DNA of 64,000 bases from Methylobacterium iners (GCF_022179305.1 NZ_BPQP01000030.1:55775-119774), one strand, 5' to 3'; shown: positions 53,621 to 62,316, counted from the first letter of the stretch. Made by a program: numbers and translations. The notes: generated by a model not told the origin, from the letters alone.

Positions 53621-54064
53621 TTAGAGGTCGCCGAACACGAACTGGCCCTGGGGGCCGGGGCGCTTCGGCTTGGCGCCCGATTTCGCCGCCTTGGCGGAGG
53701 CAAGTGCGGGTGGTCGCTTCGGCTTGGGATCGCCGCGCATTCGCGCCTTGGCACGGTCGCGGGCCACCGCCTCCGGTGCGTGCGGATCGTCGTTCAGCCA
53801 CTTGCCGCGCTTGATCACCTCGTTCACGCGGCCCTGGTTGACGCCGACCTTGAAGGCGATTTCCTGCTGCGTCATGCCCGTGGAGGCGTGAAGGTCGAGG
53901 ATCGCTCGGGCGAGCTCCGGCGTCATCTTCTGGCCGGTCAGGCGCCGGGCTGGTTTTACCGTGCGGGTGGCGCGGTCGCGCTCGCGCAGGCGCTCGAGCA
54001 GGGCAAGCGCCATGTGCATGCCGTGCTCCCGCAGCGCCTCCTCGAATTCCTTCAACGTCGCCAT
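53621..54064 (-). CDS. HTH-domain hypothetical protein (147 aa)
   Basis: The N-terminal half is helical (MATLKEFEEALREHGMHMAL). At about residues 63-90 there is a helix-turn-helix-like segment, TGMTQQEIAFKVGVNQGRVN followed by EVIKRGKW, similar to Sigma-70 region 4 or resolvase-type HTHs. The tail (95-147) is Lys/Pro/Ala-rich. It could be a DNA-binding protein. The target is unknown. The frame extends upstream to 54175, but the ATG at 54064 starts the protein-like part. Confidence 0.7.
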   Translation of the reverse strand: MATLKEFEEALREHGMHMALALLERLRERDRATRTVKPARRLTGQKMTPELARAILDLHASTGMTQQEIAFKVGVNQGRVNEVIKRGKWLNDDPHAPEAVARDRAKARMRGDPKPKRPPALASAKAAKSGAKPKRPGPQGQFVFGDL

Positions 54065-54269
54065 CGGCGCCTTCCTCGAGGCCGGAACAAACCCGGATCG
54101 TCGATCAACGTGCGCGGGAAGTCCGCGGTTTCCGGCGGATCGTTGGGCCTGACACTTCCTCCTGGCAACCGGCACGCGGCTTCATCCACCGGAAATCACG
54201 GGCGCTTGGAAACGAGGCACCCCTTCGGCTACACGGCGCTCAAGACCAAGGCCGTCAGGATACAGCCCC

Positions 54270-55133
54270 ATGATCAGTCCGATCCTCACCGTGCCCGAAG
54301 CGGGCGCGAGCCCCGGCGCCCCGCTGGTGGATGCCCTGGAAGGCGGCGCGGTCCTCGTCTTTCCGTCTCTCGACTTTCCGCTCGACGCCTTCGAGCAGCG
54401 CTTCGTCGAACGCCCCTTCGCGGACGGCAAGGCGAAGAACGTGAACATCCGGGGCGAGGCGGCGACGCTGAAGGGGGCGGCCGGCACTGAGGAGGAGCAG
54501 GCACGGCTGCGCGACCTTCTGATCCGCTATCGCGCCTTCGCCAGGGACCTGATCGAGCGGCACCTGCCCGCCTATGCGGGCAAGGTCTCCTTCGCCGGCA
54601 CCTCCTACCGGCCCTTCGACGTCGACCAGCGCAAGCTGAGCTGGCGGCGCGACGACACCCGGCTTCATGTCGACGCCTTCCCCTCGAACCCGATCGGCGA
54701 GAAGCGCATTCTTCGGATCTTCCGCAATATCAACCCGAACGGTCAGTCGCGCCTCTGGCGGGTCGGCGAGGATTTCGGGTCGATGGCCGAGAAATTCCTG
54801 CCGCGCCTGCCCGGCTACTCGCCGCTCTCGGCCCGGCTGCTGTCCGCCCTGCGGATCACCAAGGCGCGGCGCTCGGAATATGATCATCTCATGCTTCACC
54901 TGCACGACGCGCTGAAGCAGGACATGACCTATCAGGGCTCGGCGCCACAGGCGGACGTGGAGTTCGCGCCCGGCCAGACCTGGGTGACCTTCTCCGACCT
55001 CGTGATGCACGGGGCGATGGGCGGCCGCTACATGCTGGAGCAGACGGCCTACCTCGCCGTCGCCGATCAGGTCGACCCCGAGCGGAGCCCGCAGCGCATC
55101 CTGGCGCGCAAGCTCGGGCGGCCTCTCCAGTAG
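54270..55133 (+). CDS. kdoO: Kdo 3-hydroxylase (2-oxoglutarate/Fe(II) dioxygenase)
   Basis: The 287-residue protein resembles KdoO, which hydroxylates the outer Kdo sugar of lipopolysaccharide. The iron-binding H-x-D is in DDTRLHVDAFPSNP, and the distal His is probably in SDLVMHGAMGGRY, with the adjacent Arg a candidate for 2-oxoglutarate binding. Other family-like segments are FAGTSYRPFDVDQRKLSWRR and RILRIFRNINPNG. No signal peptide is present; an inner-membrane-associated cytoplasmic enzyme is expected. The small monooxygenase gene follows after 27 bases. Confidence 0.85.
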   Translation: MISPILTVPEAGASPGAPLVDALEGGAVLVFPSLDFPLDAFEQRFVERPFADGKAKNVNIRGEAATLKGAAGTEEEQARLRDLLIRYRAFARDLIERHLPAYAGKVSFAGTSYRPFDVDQRKLSWRRDDTRLHVDAFPSNPIGEKRILRIFRNINPNGQSRLWRVGEDFGSMAEKFLPRLPGYSPLSARLLSALRITKARRSEYDHLMLHLHDALKQDMTYQGSAPQADVEFAPGQTWVTFSDLVMHGAMGGRYMLEQTAYLAVADQVDPERSPQRILARKLGRPLQ

Positions 55134-55160
55134 AACTCAATCCAACGAGGCAGGCAGCCG

Positions 55161-55460
55161 ATGATCCTCGAAATCGCACAGATCGACGTGAAGGCCGGGA
55201 TGGAGGCCCAGTTCGAAGCCGGCATCGCCGAGGCGGCCAAGCTCTTCCGGCGCGCCAAGGGCTGCCGCTCCTTCGCTGTGCGCCGCTCCTTGGAGAAGCC
55301 CCAGCGCTACCGCCTTCTCATCGAGTGGGAGACGCTGGAGGATCACACCATCGGCTTCACCCAGTCTCAGGACTGGAAGGATTACCGGGCGATGGTCTCG
55401 CCCTGCTTCGAGGCGCCGCCCAGCGTGGAGCACACGGAGCTGACGCTGCAGGCATTCTGA
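55161..55460 (+). CDS. Antibiotic biosynthesis monooxygenase (ABM) domain protein
   Basis: The 99-residue protein is a single ABM ferredoxin-like fold. It begins with the strand MILEIAQIDVKAGMEAQFEA. The CRSFAVRRSLEKPQRYRLLI strand and the WETLEDHTIGFTQSQ helix are typical. Members are heme- or quinone-related small enzymes, often of unknown role. It lies between kdoO and hemC on the same strand. Confidence 0.85.
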   Translation: MILEIAQIDVKAGMEAQFEAGIAEAAKLFRRAKGCRSFAVRRSLEKPQRYRLLIEWETLEDHTIGFTQSQDWKDYRAMVSPCFEAPPSVEHTELTLQAF

Positions 55461-55514
55461 ACAGGGCGGGCGTCCAGCCAAGGTGACACGCGGGCGGGGA
55501 GACCGTACCAAGAC

Positions 55515-56468
55515 GTGTCAGTTTTCGTGACGAGTGCCCCCGCCATGCTTCAGCGTCCTCTCCGCATCGGTACCCGCGGCAGCCCGATGGCGCTGGCGCA
55601 GACCGGAATGGTCCGCGACAAGATCGTGGCGGCCAATCCCGGTCTCGAGACGGAGATCGTCGTGGTCAACACGGTGGCCGACCGCATCCTCGACCGGCCG
55701 CTCTCCGAGATCGGAGGCAAGGGCCTGTTCACGAAGGAGCTGGAGCAGGCCCTCTACGCGGACGTGGTCGACGTTGCCGTCCACTCGATGAAGGACGTGG
55801 AAACCTGGCTGCCCGAGGGACTGATCATCGCCTGCATCCTCGAGCGCGACGACCCGCGCGACGCCTTCCTATCGACGCGGGCGCAGGGCTTCGCCGGCCT
55901 CCCCGCGGGGTCGCGCGTCGGGACCTCCTCCCTCAGACGCGCGGCGCAGGTGCTCATGCGCCGGCCCGACCTCACGATCGTGCCCCTGCGCGGCAACGCC
56001 AACACCCGGATGCGCAAGCTCGAGGAAGGCACCTGCGACGCGACCCTGCTGGCGCTCTGCGGGCTGGAGCGCCTCGGGATGGCCGACATGGCCCGCAGCG
56101 TCCTCTCCGTCGAGGAGATGCTGCCCGCCGTGGCGCAGGGCGCCCTCGGCATCGAGTGCCGGGAAGCCGATGCCGACGTTCGCGCCCTGCTGGCGCCGCT
56201 CGCCTCGCCCAGGGCGACCGCGGAACTGGCGGCCGAGCGCGGTCTTCTGGCCGAGCTCGACGGCTCCTGCCGCACGCCGATCGCGGCGCTCGCCCGGATC
56301 GACGGCGACACGCTGGCGCTGGACGGCCTGCTGTTCCTGCCCGATGGCAGCGCCCATTGGGGCACGCAGCGTTCCGGCTCGGTGGCGGACGCCGCGCGGA
56401 TCGGGCGTGAAGCGGGCGAGGAGCTGAAGCGGGCGGCCGGCGATACCTACGCCCGGCACCTGCAATAA
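55515..56468 (+). CDS. hemC: Porphobilinogen deaminase (hydroxymethylbilane synthase)
   Basis: The 317-residue cytoplasmic enzyme polymerises four porphobilinogens into hydroxymethylbilane for heme, siroheme, B12 and bacteriochlorophyll. It shows RIGTRGSPMALAQTGMV, the EIGGKGLFTKELEQAL segment, VDVAVHSMKDVETWLPEGL, RVGTSSLRRAAQV and the dipyrromethane-cofactor cysteine in ELDGSCRTPIAA. The start is either GTG at 55515 or ATG at 55545; the latter starts closer to the conserved core. I give the longer form with low certainty on this point. Confidence 0.93.
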   Translation: MSVFVTSAPAMLQRPLRIGTRGSPMALAQTGMVRDKIVAANPGLETEIVVVNTVADRILDRPLSEIGGKGLFTKELEQALYADVVDVAVHSMKDVETWLPEGLIIACILERDDPRDAFLSTRAQGFAGLPAGSRVGTSSLRRAAQVLMRRPDLTIVPLRGNANTRMRKLEEGTCDATLLALCGLERLGMADMARSVLSVEEMLPAVAQGALGIECREADADVRALLAPLASPRATAELAAERGLLAELDGSCRTPIAALARIDGDTLALDGLLFLPDGSAHWGTQRSGSVADAARIGREAGEELKRAAGDTYARHLQ

Positions 56469-56486
56469 GGCGATGTTCGGGGCCGT

Positions 56487-56649
56487 CCTTTCCCGGACGC
56501 CTGGAGCGTCAGCGGAAGGTGATCCGGGATCCAGCGAATGAGTGCCGCGTCAGCGGCTCATGGCTGAAGGCGCAGGGTTCGGACGCTTCGCGGCTTCTCG
56601 TGCTGGGCCCCGGATCGGGGTCCGCTTCGCTCCACCCGTCCGGGGAAGG
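56487..56649. repeat. Intergenic element with inverted termini
   Basis: CCTTTCCCGGACG (56487-56499) and CGTCCGGGGAAGG (56637-56649) form 13-base inverted ends with one mismatch and bound 163 bases with internal small palindromes (GATCCGGGATCC-like). It fills most of the gap between hemC and the GSCFA gene. No coding sequence is present. It may be a dispersed intergenic repeat of this genome. Confidence 0.5.
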
Positions 56650-56668
56650 GCCTTGAGTATCGAAGGGA

Positions 56669-57730
56669 TCACGCCACGCTGCGCTCGATCTCCTCCTCGT
56701 CGCAGATGACGCCGGCCGTGCTCTCGAACTCCCCGGCGACCCCGATCGCCGCGCGCGCCGGCTCGGCCCGGTCCTGCGCGAAGGTCGCGAGGAACGAGCG
56801 CATGACATGGCGCACGCCGGCATCCGTGATCGTGCGCTGGTCGTCGTTGTAGTAGCGCCCCGCATTCACGTTGCTGGTGACGATGTCGTAGGCCGGGAAA
56901 TAGACGACCCGCGGGTCGCCGGACGCGCAGACCTCGCCGGCCGCCACGCGCAGCACGGATTTCGAGTAGCTGTTCGAGACCATGACGTGCCGGTCCATGT
57001 AGGTCGCGATCATCGGCACCGGGGAGACCGTGAAGATGACTCGCGCGGCCGGGTTCACGCTCCAGAGCCGGTCGAGGAAGCCCTGGAGGTCGCCGAGCAC
57101 CTCGGCGGCGCCGGCATTGACGCATTCGTAGATCTCGGGGTCGAAGGTCCCGCCCGCGACGCCCGGCGCCAGCGGCAGCGCGGCCCCGTCCAAGCGGCAG
57201 CGCCAGCCTTCGGTGAGCCCCAGCGTCAGGACGAAGACGTCGAGGGTCCGAAAGAGCTCGCGGACCTGCGCGAAATGCTCCTCCCGCGCGGCCACGACCT
57301 CGTCCTCCGTTGCGAAGCCGGCGGGCTCCACGGTGGGGCGGAACGGATCGACGTAGCGCCCGTCCTCGCGCAGCCAGGCCTTCAGGTCCGGCTCGAAGGT
57401 GCCGAAGGCCCGGTCGAAGAGCTGTGTGAACTGGCGGGTGTAGTAGAGATTGCCGTAGCGGGCCGAGAAGGTGCCGAACTGGCGGTCGCGCCCCGCCTCG
57501 GCGCTCGTGCCGGCGGGCGCGGCCTCCGTGACGTAGTAGTTGAACCCGGCCTCGCGCAGGGCGTCGGCCACCCGCTGGGCGAAGCAGGAGCCGCCGGTCG
57601 CGACCTTGTCGGTCCGGCTGATGGCGAAGGTGTCCCGCGGTCGCGGATCGACGGCGAAGGGGGGCACGTTGGTGACGACCTTGCGCCAGAACCGCTCGGC
57701 CGGTAGACCGCTATAGGGGTTGCTCGGCAT
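56669..57730 (-). CDS. GSCFA-domain protein (SGNH-like)
   Basis: The 353-residue protein carries the name-giving motif in VATGGSCFAQRVADAL at about residue 46. The serine/Cys block and the later FTVSPVPMIATYMDRHVMVS and VVYFPAYDIV segments are typical of the GSCFA family, thought to be SGNH-type hydrolases or transferases acting on surface glycans. No signal peptide is seen. It is divergent from the WcbI-like gene (56 bases apart). The substrate is unknown. Confidence 0.87.
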   Translation of the reverse strand: MPSNPYSGLPAERFWRKVVTNVPPFAVDPRPRDTFAISRTDKVATGGSCFAQRVADALREAGFNYYVTEAAPAGTSAEAGRDRQFGTFSARYGNLYYTRQFTQLFDRAFGTFEPDLKAWLREDGRYVDPFRPTVEPAGFATEDEVVAAREEHFAQVRELFRTLDVFVLTLGLTEGWRCRLDGAALPLAPGVAGGTFDPEIYECVNAGAAEVLGDLQGFLDRLWSVNPAARVIFTVSPVPMIATYMDRHVMVSNSYSKSVLRVAAGEVCASGDPRVVYFPAYDIVTSNVNAGRYYNDDQRTITDAGVRHVMRSFLATFAQDRAEPARAAIGVAGEFESTAGVICDEEEIERSVA

Positions 57731-57786
57731 CGACGACCCTCTCCCTCACCGGCTCCGTGCCAAGACGCGGACCGCTTTGAACGGCC

Positions 57787-58845
57787 TTGTCCCCGCAAAA
57801 CCCGGCACTTTCCTTGGCGCTGCACAGATTGCCCCGGCGCGCGCTCAACGCGATCAGCTTGTCGGCGCCATCCTGGGCGAGACCGTGGCGCAAGGCCAGA
57901 CTCGCTGCCCCTGCCCGGCTCGGTCCGAAGATCGCCGTGATCGGCAATTGTCAAGCGCGCGGCGTTGCGCAGGCCATGCGCCTGATGGCGCCGCAGAGCC
58001 CCGTGACCTTCGTGCCGATGGCGACCCTGAGGCAGGATTACGGCGACGCCGATGGCCTCGCCCGGAGCCTTTCGGGCTACGACCACGTCTTCTCGCAGTT
58101 CTTTCCGCCCGACCTCATTCCCGGCGGCTTCGTCGGCCTGCGCGAGCGCGACCCGCGCCTGCGCCCCTTCCCGACGATCGTCTTTCCCGCCTTCCATCCC
58201 GACATGGTCTATGCCGGCGCGGTGTCGAGCCTTGCCGCCCTGAAGCTCGCGCCCTCGCCGATGGGGCAGTACCATTCCGCCATCGCGCTCTGCGCTCACA
58301 GGCTCGGACTGAGCGTGGACCAGACGATCACGCTCTATCGCGAGGATGTCTTCCTTCGGCTCGGCTACCTCGATGCCTGGGACGATTCCGTACGGGATCT
58401 CCTGGCGAGCGCCGCTCAGGTCGGGTTTTCCCTCGACCAGGAGCTGGCGCGTTGGCCACGGCGCGGGAGCTTCATGCACGTGCTGAACCACCCCAAGGCC
58501 TTCGTGATCGGCGACATCGCCCGGCGTCTCCTCAAGGAAAGCGGCTTCGATCCCGAGCCCGTGGAGGTCGAGGATTATCTCGGCGACGAACTGGCGCGAG
58601 ACGTGGTCTGGCCCGTCTATCCGCCGATCGCGGAGACCTACGGCCTGACCGGCTCCTATCTCTTCAAGATGAAGCCCGCCGAGGGCACCTTCCCGCGGCT
58701 CTATGACCTGAGAGGCTTCCTCGCACAGAGCTTCTCGATCTATGACGGCCTGACGTCGGAGGCACTCGCCTGCACGCGGGTGGATGTCTGGCTCGGCACG
58801 CCGGAGATCGCCGAGATTTTTGAGACTGCGAAGGCGCGAGCCTGA
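57787..58845 (+). CDS. WcbI-like polysaccharide biosynthesis protein
   Basis: In this 352-residue protein, after about 45 basic residues, the WcbI-type core begins with KIAVIGNCQARGVAQAMRLM. That G-N-C-Q motif belongs to the family named for a Burkholderia capsule protein and thought to bind CoA or act as an acyltransferase. Later blocks are VFSQFFPPDLIPGG, TIVFPAFHPDMVYAG and RRGSFMHVLNHPKAFVIGDI. The start is uncertain because the first 45 residues may be extra. It pairs with the divergent GSCFA gene, suggesting a shared surface-glycan task. Confidence 0.8.
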   Translation: MSPQNPALSLALHRLPRRALNAISLSAPSWARPWRKARLAAPARLGPKIAVIGNCQARGVAQAMRLMAPQSPVTFVPMATLRQDYGDADGLARSLSGYDHVFSQFFPPDLIPGGFVGLRERDPRLRPFPTIVFPAFHPDMVYAGAVSSLAALKLAPSPMGQYHSAIALCAHRLGLSVDQTITLYREDVFLRLGYLDAWDDSVRDLLASAAQVGFSLDQELARWPRRGSFMHVLNHPKAFVIGDIARRLLKESGFDPEPVEVEDYLGDELARDVVWPVYPPIAETYGLTGSYLFKMKPAEGTFPRLYDLRGFLAQSFSIYDGLTSEALACTRVDVWLGTPEIAEIFETAKARA

Positions 58846-58855
58846 TCCGGGCGGC

Positions 58856-59251
58856 TCAGCCAGCCGCTTCCATTGGCGCCCGCGCCGTCGTCTGCGCCAT
58901 CATTTGAGCGATCTCGACGATCTCACGGGTGCGAAGCGGCTTCTGCAGGAACAGGCTGCGTGACACCGGGCTGCGCTCGCGGCGTTCGCCGGCCGAGGCG
59001 TAGATCACGGGCCGGTCCGGATGGATCGCCCGATAGGCTTGCGCCACGCTCCAGCCGTCGACGAGGCCGGGCAGGCTGATGTCCGTGAGGAGCCAGTCAA
59101 TCGCAGCGCCGCGCTGGCGCAGGAGAGTCAGGGCCGCCTCTCCGCTCGAGGCTGCGACGACGCCCACGCCGTGCTGCTCGCACACCGCGGTCAGGGCATC
59201 GAGGAGCAGGTAATTGTCCTCGACGATCATGACGTGCGGGCGGGAGGTCAT
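58856..59251 (-). CDS. Single-domain response regulator
   Basis: The 131-residue receiver domain has the acidic pair in VMIVEDNYLLLDAL, the phospho-acceptor in LLTDISLPGLVDGW, and the lysine in LFLQKPLRTREI. A YASAGERRE segment replaces the YATGF of the related regulator near 12.4 kb. No output domain or adjacent kinase is present. It converges on the WcbI-like gene (10-base gap). Confidence 0.9.
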   Translation of the reverse strand: MTSRPHVMIVEDNYLLLDALTAVCEQHGVGVVAASSGEAALTLLRQRGAAIDWLLTDISLPGLVDGWSVAQAYRAIHPDRPVIYASAGERRERSPVSRSLFLQKPLRTREIVEIAQMMAQTTARAPMEAAG

Positions 59252-59642
59252 CGGGCAGGTCCGCGCTTGGGCCGGCGGAAAGAAAAGCGAGGAATGGTTA
59301 AGCTTGGCTCAACGCCGCCGCTTCGCTTCGGTCGCTTCGTCGACGCGAAGGCTCTCCGCACGGGTGGCGTCCAAGCCTTTGTTGTAGGGCCGCAACGGCT
59401 GGGCGGTGGCATGAGCAGGCGTGGCACCGCGCCGCGTCCGCGCCGCATTCTCGGCTCATGCGATCGCATGCTCGCCCCGGCCGAGTGCGCCCTCGCACGC
59501 CGCAAGCGGTACGAAACCTTCCGTCAAGGTTGATCGAACCTTCGCTTAACCCGATCACCCTAGAAGAGAGCCTTCCGATCCAAGCGGAAACCCGAAGCGC
59601 CGACCGTCGGCCCCCGGTTCCGCCTCAGGAGACCTTGAGACC
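59252..59642. other. Intergenic region upstream of pal
   Basis: These 391 bases hold no supported gene. It separates the response regulator (leftward) from pal (rightward). The segment 59520-59575 is less GC-rich and contains CTTAACCCGATCACCCTAG, a plausible promoter area for pal. TolB, often found just upstream of pal, is not present. Confidence 0.4.
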
Positions 59643-60143
59643 ATGACGACGATTGCGCGCCTCCGCGTGCTCCCGCTGGCGGCGGCCCTCTGCGCCGCGC
59701 TCAGCGTGGCCGCCTGCACCAACGACAAGGACCTCGCCGACGCCTCGGGCTTCGGAGCTGGCGCCGCCAGCCCGGGCAGCGCCCAAGATTTCGTGGTCAA
59801 TGTCGGCGACCGCGTCTTCTTCGAGTCCGACTCGACCGATCTCACGCCGACGGCGACCGCGACCCTCGACAAGCAGGCGCAGTGGCTGCAGCGCTACCCC
59901 CGCTACACCTTCCTGATCGAGGGCCATGCCGACGAGCGCGGCACCCGCGAATACAACTTCTCTCTCGGCGCCCGGCGCGCCCAGTCGGTGAACGACTACC
60001 TCGCCTCGCGCGGCATCGCCGCCGGCCGCATCCGCACGGTCTCCTACGGCAAGGAGCGGCCGGTGGCGGTCTGCAACGACATCTCCTGCTGGTCGCAGAA
60101 CCGCCGCGCCGTGACGGTGCTTGATCGCGGCGCCGGCTCGTAA
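59643..60143 (+). CDS. pal: Peptidoglycan-associated lipoprotein Pal
   Basis: This 166-residue outer-membrane lipoprotein belongs to the Tol-Pal system. The signal peptide ends in S-V-A-A-C (lipidated Cys), followed by a short linker. The OmpA-like domain from about residue 45 includes RVFFESDSTDLTPTA, FLIEGHADERGTREYNFSLG, ARRAQSVNDYLASRG and QNRRAVTV. It anchors the outer membrane to peptidoglycan and works in division. It heads a pal-cpoB-tilS-ftsH series on the plus strand; tolB is not adjacent. Confidence 0.95.
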   Translation: MTTIARLRVLPLAAALCAALSVAACTNDKDLADASGFGAGAASPGSAQDFVVNVGDRVFFESDSTDLTPTATATLDKQAQWLQRYPRYTFLIEGHADERGTREYNFSLGARRAQSVNDYLASRGIAAGRIRTVSYGKERPVAVCNDISCWSQNRRAVTVLDRGAGS

Positions 60144-60166
60144 CGCTCGCGCGGCCCCAATTTCGC

Positions 60167-60193
60167 CGCGGGGAGCGGACTTTGCTCCCCGCG
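60167..60193 (+). other. Intercistronic hairpin between pal and cpoB
   Basis: A perfect 10-bp stem (CGCGGGGAGC/GCTCCCCGCG) with a 7-base loop lies 24 bases after the pal stop. Because no T-run follows, it is more likely an mRNA-stability or partial-termination hairpin that favours pal over the downstream genes. Confidence 0.55.
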
Positions 60194-60228
60194 TGCTCAT
60201 ACGGAATGATCGACCGGTGCCGACAGCC

Positions 60229-61185
60229 ATGTTCCGCCGCCTGCTTCTCGCGACCTGCCTGATCGCTACGCCGATCGGGGCTTTGGCACAGGATGCATCC
60301 GAACTCGTCGTCCGCTTGGGGCGGCTGGAGAACCAGTCGCGCCAGATGGCCGGGCAGATCGAGACGCTGCAGTACGAGAACCGGCAGCTCAAGGAGCAGC
60401 TGCGCAAGTTTCAGGAGGACGTCGAGTTCCGCCTGAACGAGGGCAAGGGCGCCAAGCCCGCGCCGGCGCCGTCGGGTACGAACCCGGGCGCGGCGAAGCC
60501 GCCCAAGCGCAGCGATGCCTTCGATCCGGAGCAGAATCCCGGTCGCCCGGGAGCGCCCCTCCCCCTTGGGACGACCCCGCCGATTGCGGCGGCTCCGCAA
60601 CCGGTGGGTACACCCGTCCCGGTCGCGACGCTTCCCCGACCGCCGAGCCTACCCTCGGCGGCTATCGACGGCGACGAGGAGGAGGTCGAACTGACGCCCC
60701 CCGGCCTCGGAGGGCCCGTGGACCTGACGCCGCCTTCGCGGGTGCCGACCACGGGCGCTCTGCGCCCGAGCGGCAGCGTGGCCGCGACCGGCACGGGCGA
60801 TGCCCGCTCCGACTACGACGAGGCTTACGCGTACATCGTCGAGCGCCAGTACGAGCAGGCCGAGATGGGCCTGCGTCGGTTCATCCAATCGCATCCCCGT
60901 GACGCCCTGGTGCCGGCGGCGACCTATTGGCTCGGTGAAAGCTACCTGCAGCGCAACCGGAATCGCGAGGCGGCGGAGCAGTTCCTGAAGGTCTCGACCG
61001 ATTATGCCCGCTCGCCCCAGGCGCCCGAGGCGATGCTGAAGCTCGGTGCCTCGCTCAACGCGCTCGGTGCCCGGGAGCAGGCCTGCGCGACGCTGGCCGA
61101 ACTCGAGCGCAAGTTCCCTTCCGCCGGCGCGACTGTCCGGCAGGGGGTGGCGCGGGAGCAGAAGCGCGCGCGCTGCGCCGCTTGA
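60229..61185 (+). CDS. cpoB: Cell division coordinator CpoB (YbgF)
   Basis: The 318-residue protein has a signal peptide (MFRRLLLATCLIATPIGALA), an N-terminal coiled coil (about 25-65, with LENQSRQMAGQIETLQYENR), a Pro-rich linker (about 80-190), and a TPR domain (about 195-318) starting SDYDEAYAYIVERQYEQAEM. CpoB couples Tol function with peptidoglycan synthesis at the septum. The linker is long compared with E. coli. A GTG at 60217 is an alternative start. Its stop overlaps the tilS start. Confidence 0.9.
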   Translation: MFRRLLLATCLIATPIGALAQDASELVVRLGRLENQSRQMAGQIETLQYENRQLKEQLRKFQEDVEFRLNEGKGAKPAPAPSGTNPGAAKPPKRSDAFDPEQNPGRPGAPLPLGTTPPIAAAPQPVGTPVPVATLPRPPSLPSAAIDGDEEEVELTPPGLGGPVDLTPPSRVPTTGALRPSGSVAATGTGDARSDYDEAYAYIVERQYEQAEMGLRRFIQSHPRDALVPAATYWLGESYLQRNRNREAAEQFLKVSTDYARSPQAPEAMLKLGASLNALGAREQACATLAELERKFPSAGATVRQGVAREQKRARCAA

Positions 61186-62180
61186 GTGCGGACGACCCGC
61201 TCGCGCGGGCGCTGCGGCGCTATCTCGATCCTGCGCTCGCCCGAGGCGACGTGCTGCTCGCCGTCTCCGGCGGACCGGATTCCACGGCCCTGATGCACGT
61301 CGCGGCGGCGTTCTCGCCGCGGGTTGGTCTATCCGTCGCCACGGTCGACCATGGACTACGCCCTGAGAGCCGTGAAGAGGCGGAAGGCGTGGCCGCCGCC
61401 GCCTCGCGGCTCGGACTTCCACACCATCTTCTCGAATGGCGCGGCCCCAAGCCAGCCAGCCGGGTTCAGGCCGAGGCGCGGGACGCCCGATATTGCCTCC
61501 TGGCACAATGCGCTCAGGAAATCGGCGCCGTCGTCGTCCTCACCGGCCATACCCAGGACGATCAGGCCGAAACGGTGCTGATGCGCCTCATCGCGGGAAG
61601 CGGCCCCGGTGGACTCGCCGGCATGCGGGGGGAGCGGCCGCTGCGACCCGGCATCGATCTCGCCCGCCCCTTCCTGGCCACGCCCAAGGCTGCGCTCGTC
61701 GCCTATTGCGAGGCTCATGGCCTCCTCGCCCTGCAGGACCCATCGAACGCCGACGATCGCTTCGCCCGTGTCCGACTGAGAGGGCTCATGCCCCTCCTCG
61801 CCCATGAGGGCTTGAGCGTCGAACGGCTTTGCCGCGTCGCCCTCCGAGCCGCACGCGACGACGCGGCCCTGACAGAGGTCGCCCGTTCTGCACTCGCCGC
61901 GGCGCGCAGATCCTCCGAAGCCGGCCTCATCCTTGATGGTTCAAGTCTGCGGGGCCTTCCGGAGGCGATCCTCCTGCGGGTCGTGGATGCGGCGATCATG
62001 GAGGCCGGCGGCACGGGGCCACTGCGCTTGGAGCGGCTGGAACGGCTCGTCCTCGATGACCTCCTGCCGGCCCTCCGAGCCCGCACGCCCCTGCGCCGGA
62101 CGCTCCGCGGGATCCTGATCGAGGTGACCCCGGTCGGCAGGTTGAGCTTCCGCCTCGCCCCGCCGCGAAGGGCCGGCTAA
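61182..62180 (+). CDS. tilS: tRNA(Ile)-lysidine synthetase TilS
   Basis: The 332-residue enzyme converts C34 of tRNA-Ile(CAU) to lysidine, which is essential for AUA decoding. The PP-loop motif SGGPDSTAL is in LLAVSGGPDSTALMHVAAAF, with VDHGLRPESREEAEGVA and TGHTQDDQAETVLMRL following. It lacks the large C-terminal domains of E. coli TilS, as usual in alphaproteobacteria. The start is TTG at 61182, overlapping the cpoB stop by 4 bases (TTGA). Confidence 0.9.
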   Translation: MSADDPLARALRRYLDPALARGDVLLAVSGGPDSTALMHVAAAFSPRVGLSVATVDHGLRPESREEAEGVAAAASRLGLPHHLLEWRGPKPASRVQAEARDARYCLLAQCAQEIGAVVVLTGHTQDDQAETVLMRLIAGSGPGGLAGMRGERPLRPGIDLARPFLATPKAALVAYCEAHGLLALQDPSNADDRFARVRLRGLMPLLAHEGLSVERLCRVALRAARDDAALTEVARSALAAARRSSEAGLILDGSSLRGLPEAILLRVVDAAIMEAGGTGPLRLERLERLVLDDLLPALRARTPLRRTLRGILIEVTPVGRLSFRLAPPRRAG

Positions 62181-62219
62181 CCGTCGCCGGAAGGCCTTGC
62201 CGCAGGGGTCCCTGTTTTA

Positions 62220-62249
62220 CTTGGCAAGGGTCGGCGCGCTGCCTACATT
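62220..62249 (+). promoter_or_regulatory. Possible RpoH-type promoter for ftsH
   Basis: CTTGGCA at 62220 is followed after 18 bases by CCTACATT (62242-62249). This partly matches the alphaproteobacterial heat-shock consensus (CTTG, spacer, CYTATNT), 67 bases before the ftsH start. A heat-shock promoter would be expected for ftsH. Confidence 0.4.
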
Positions 62250-62316
62250 GGGTCGGAGCGTCCGGAGTAACGCGCGCCTTCGCGCGATGATCGGGCGCTC
62301 CCTCAGGGATTGATCG

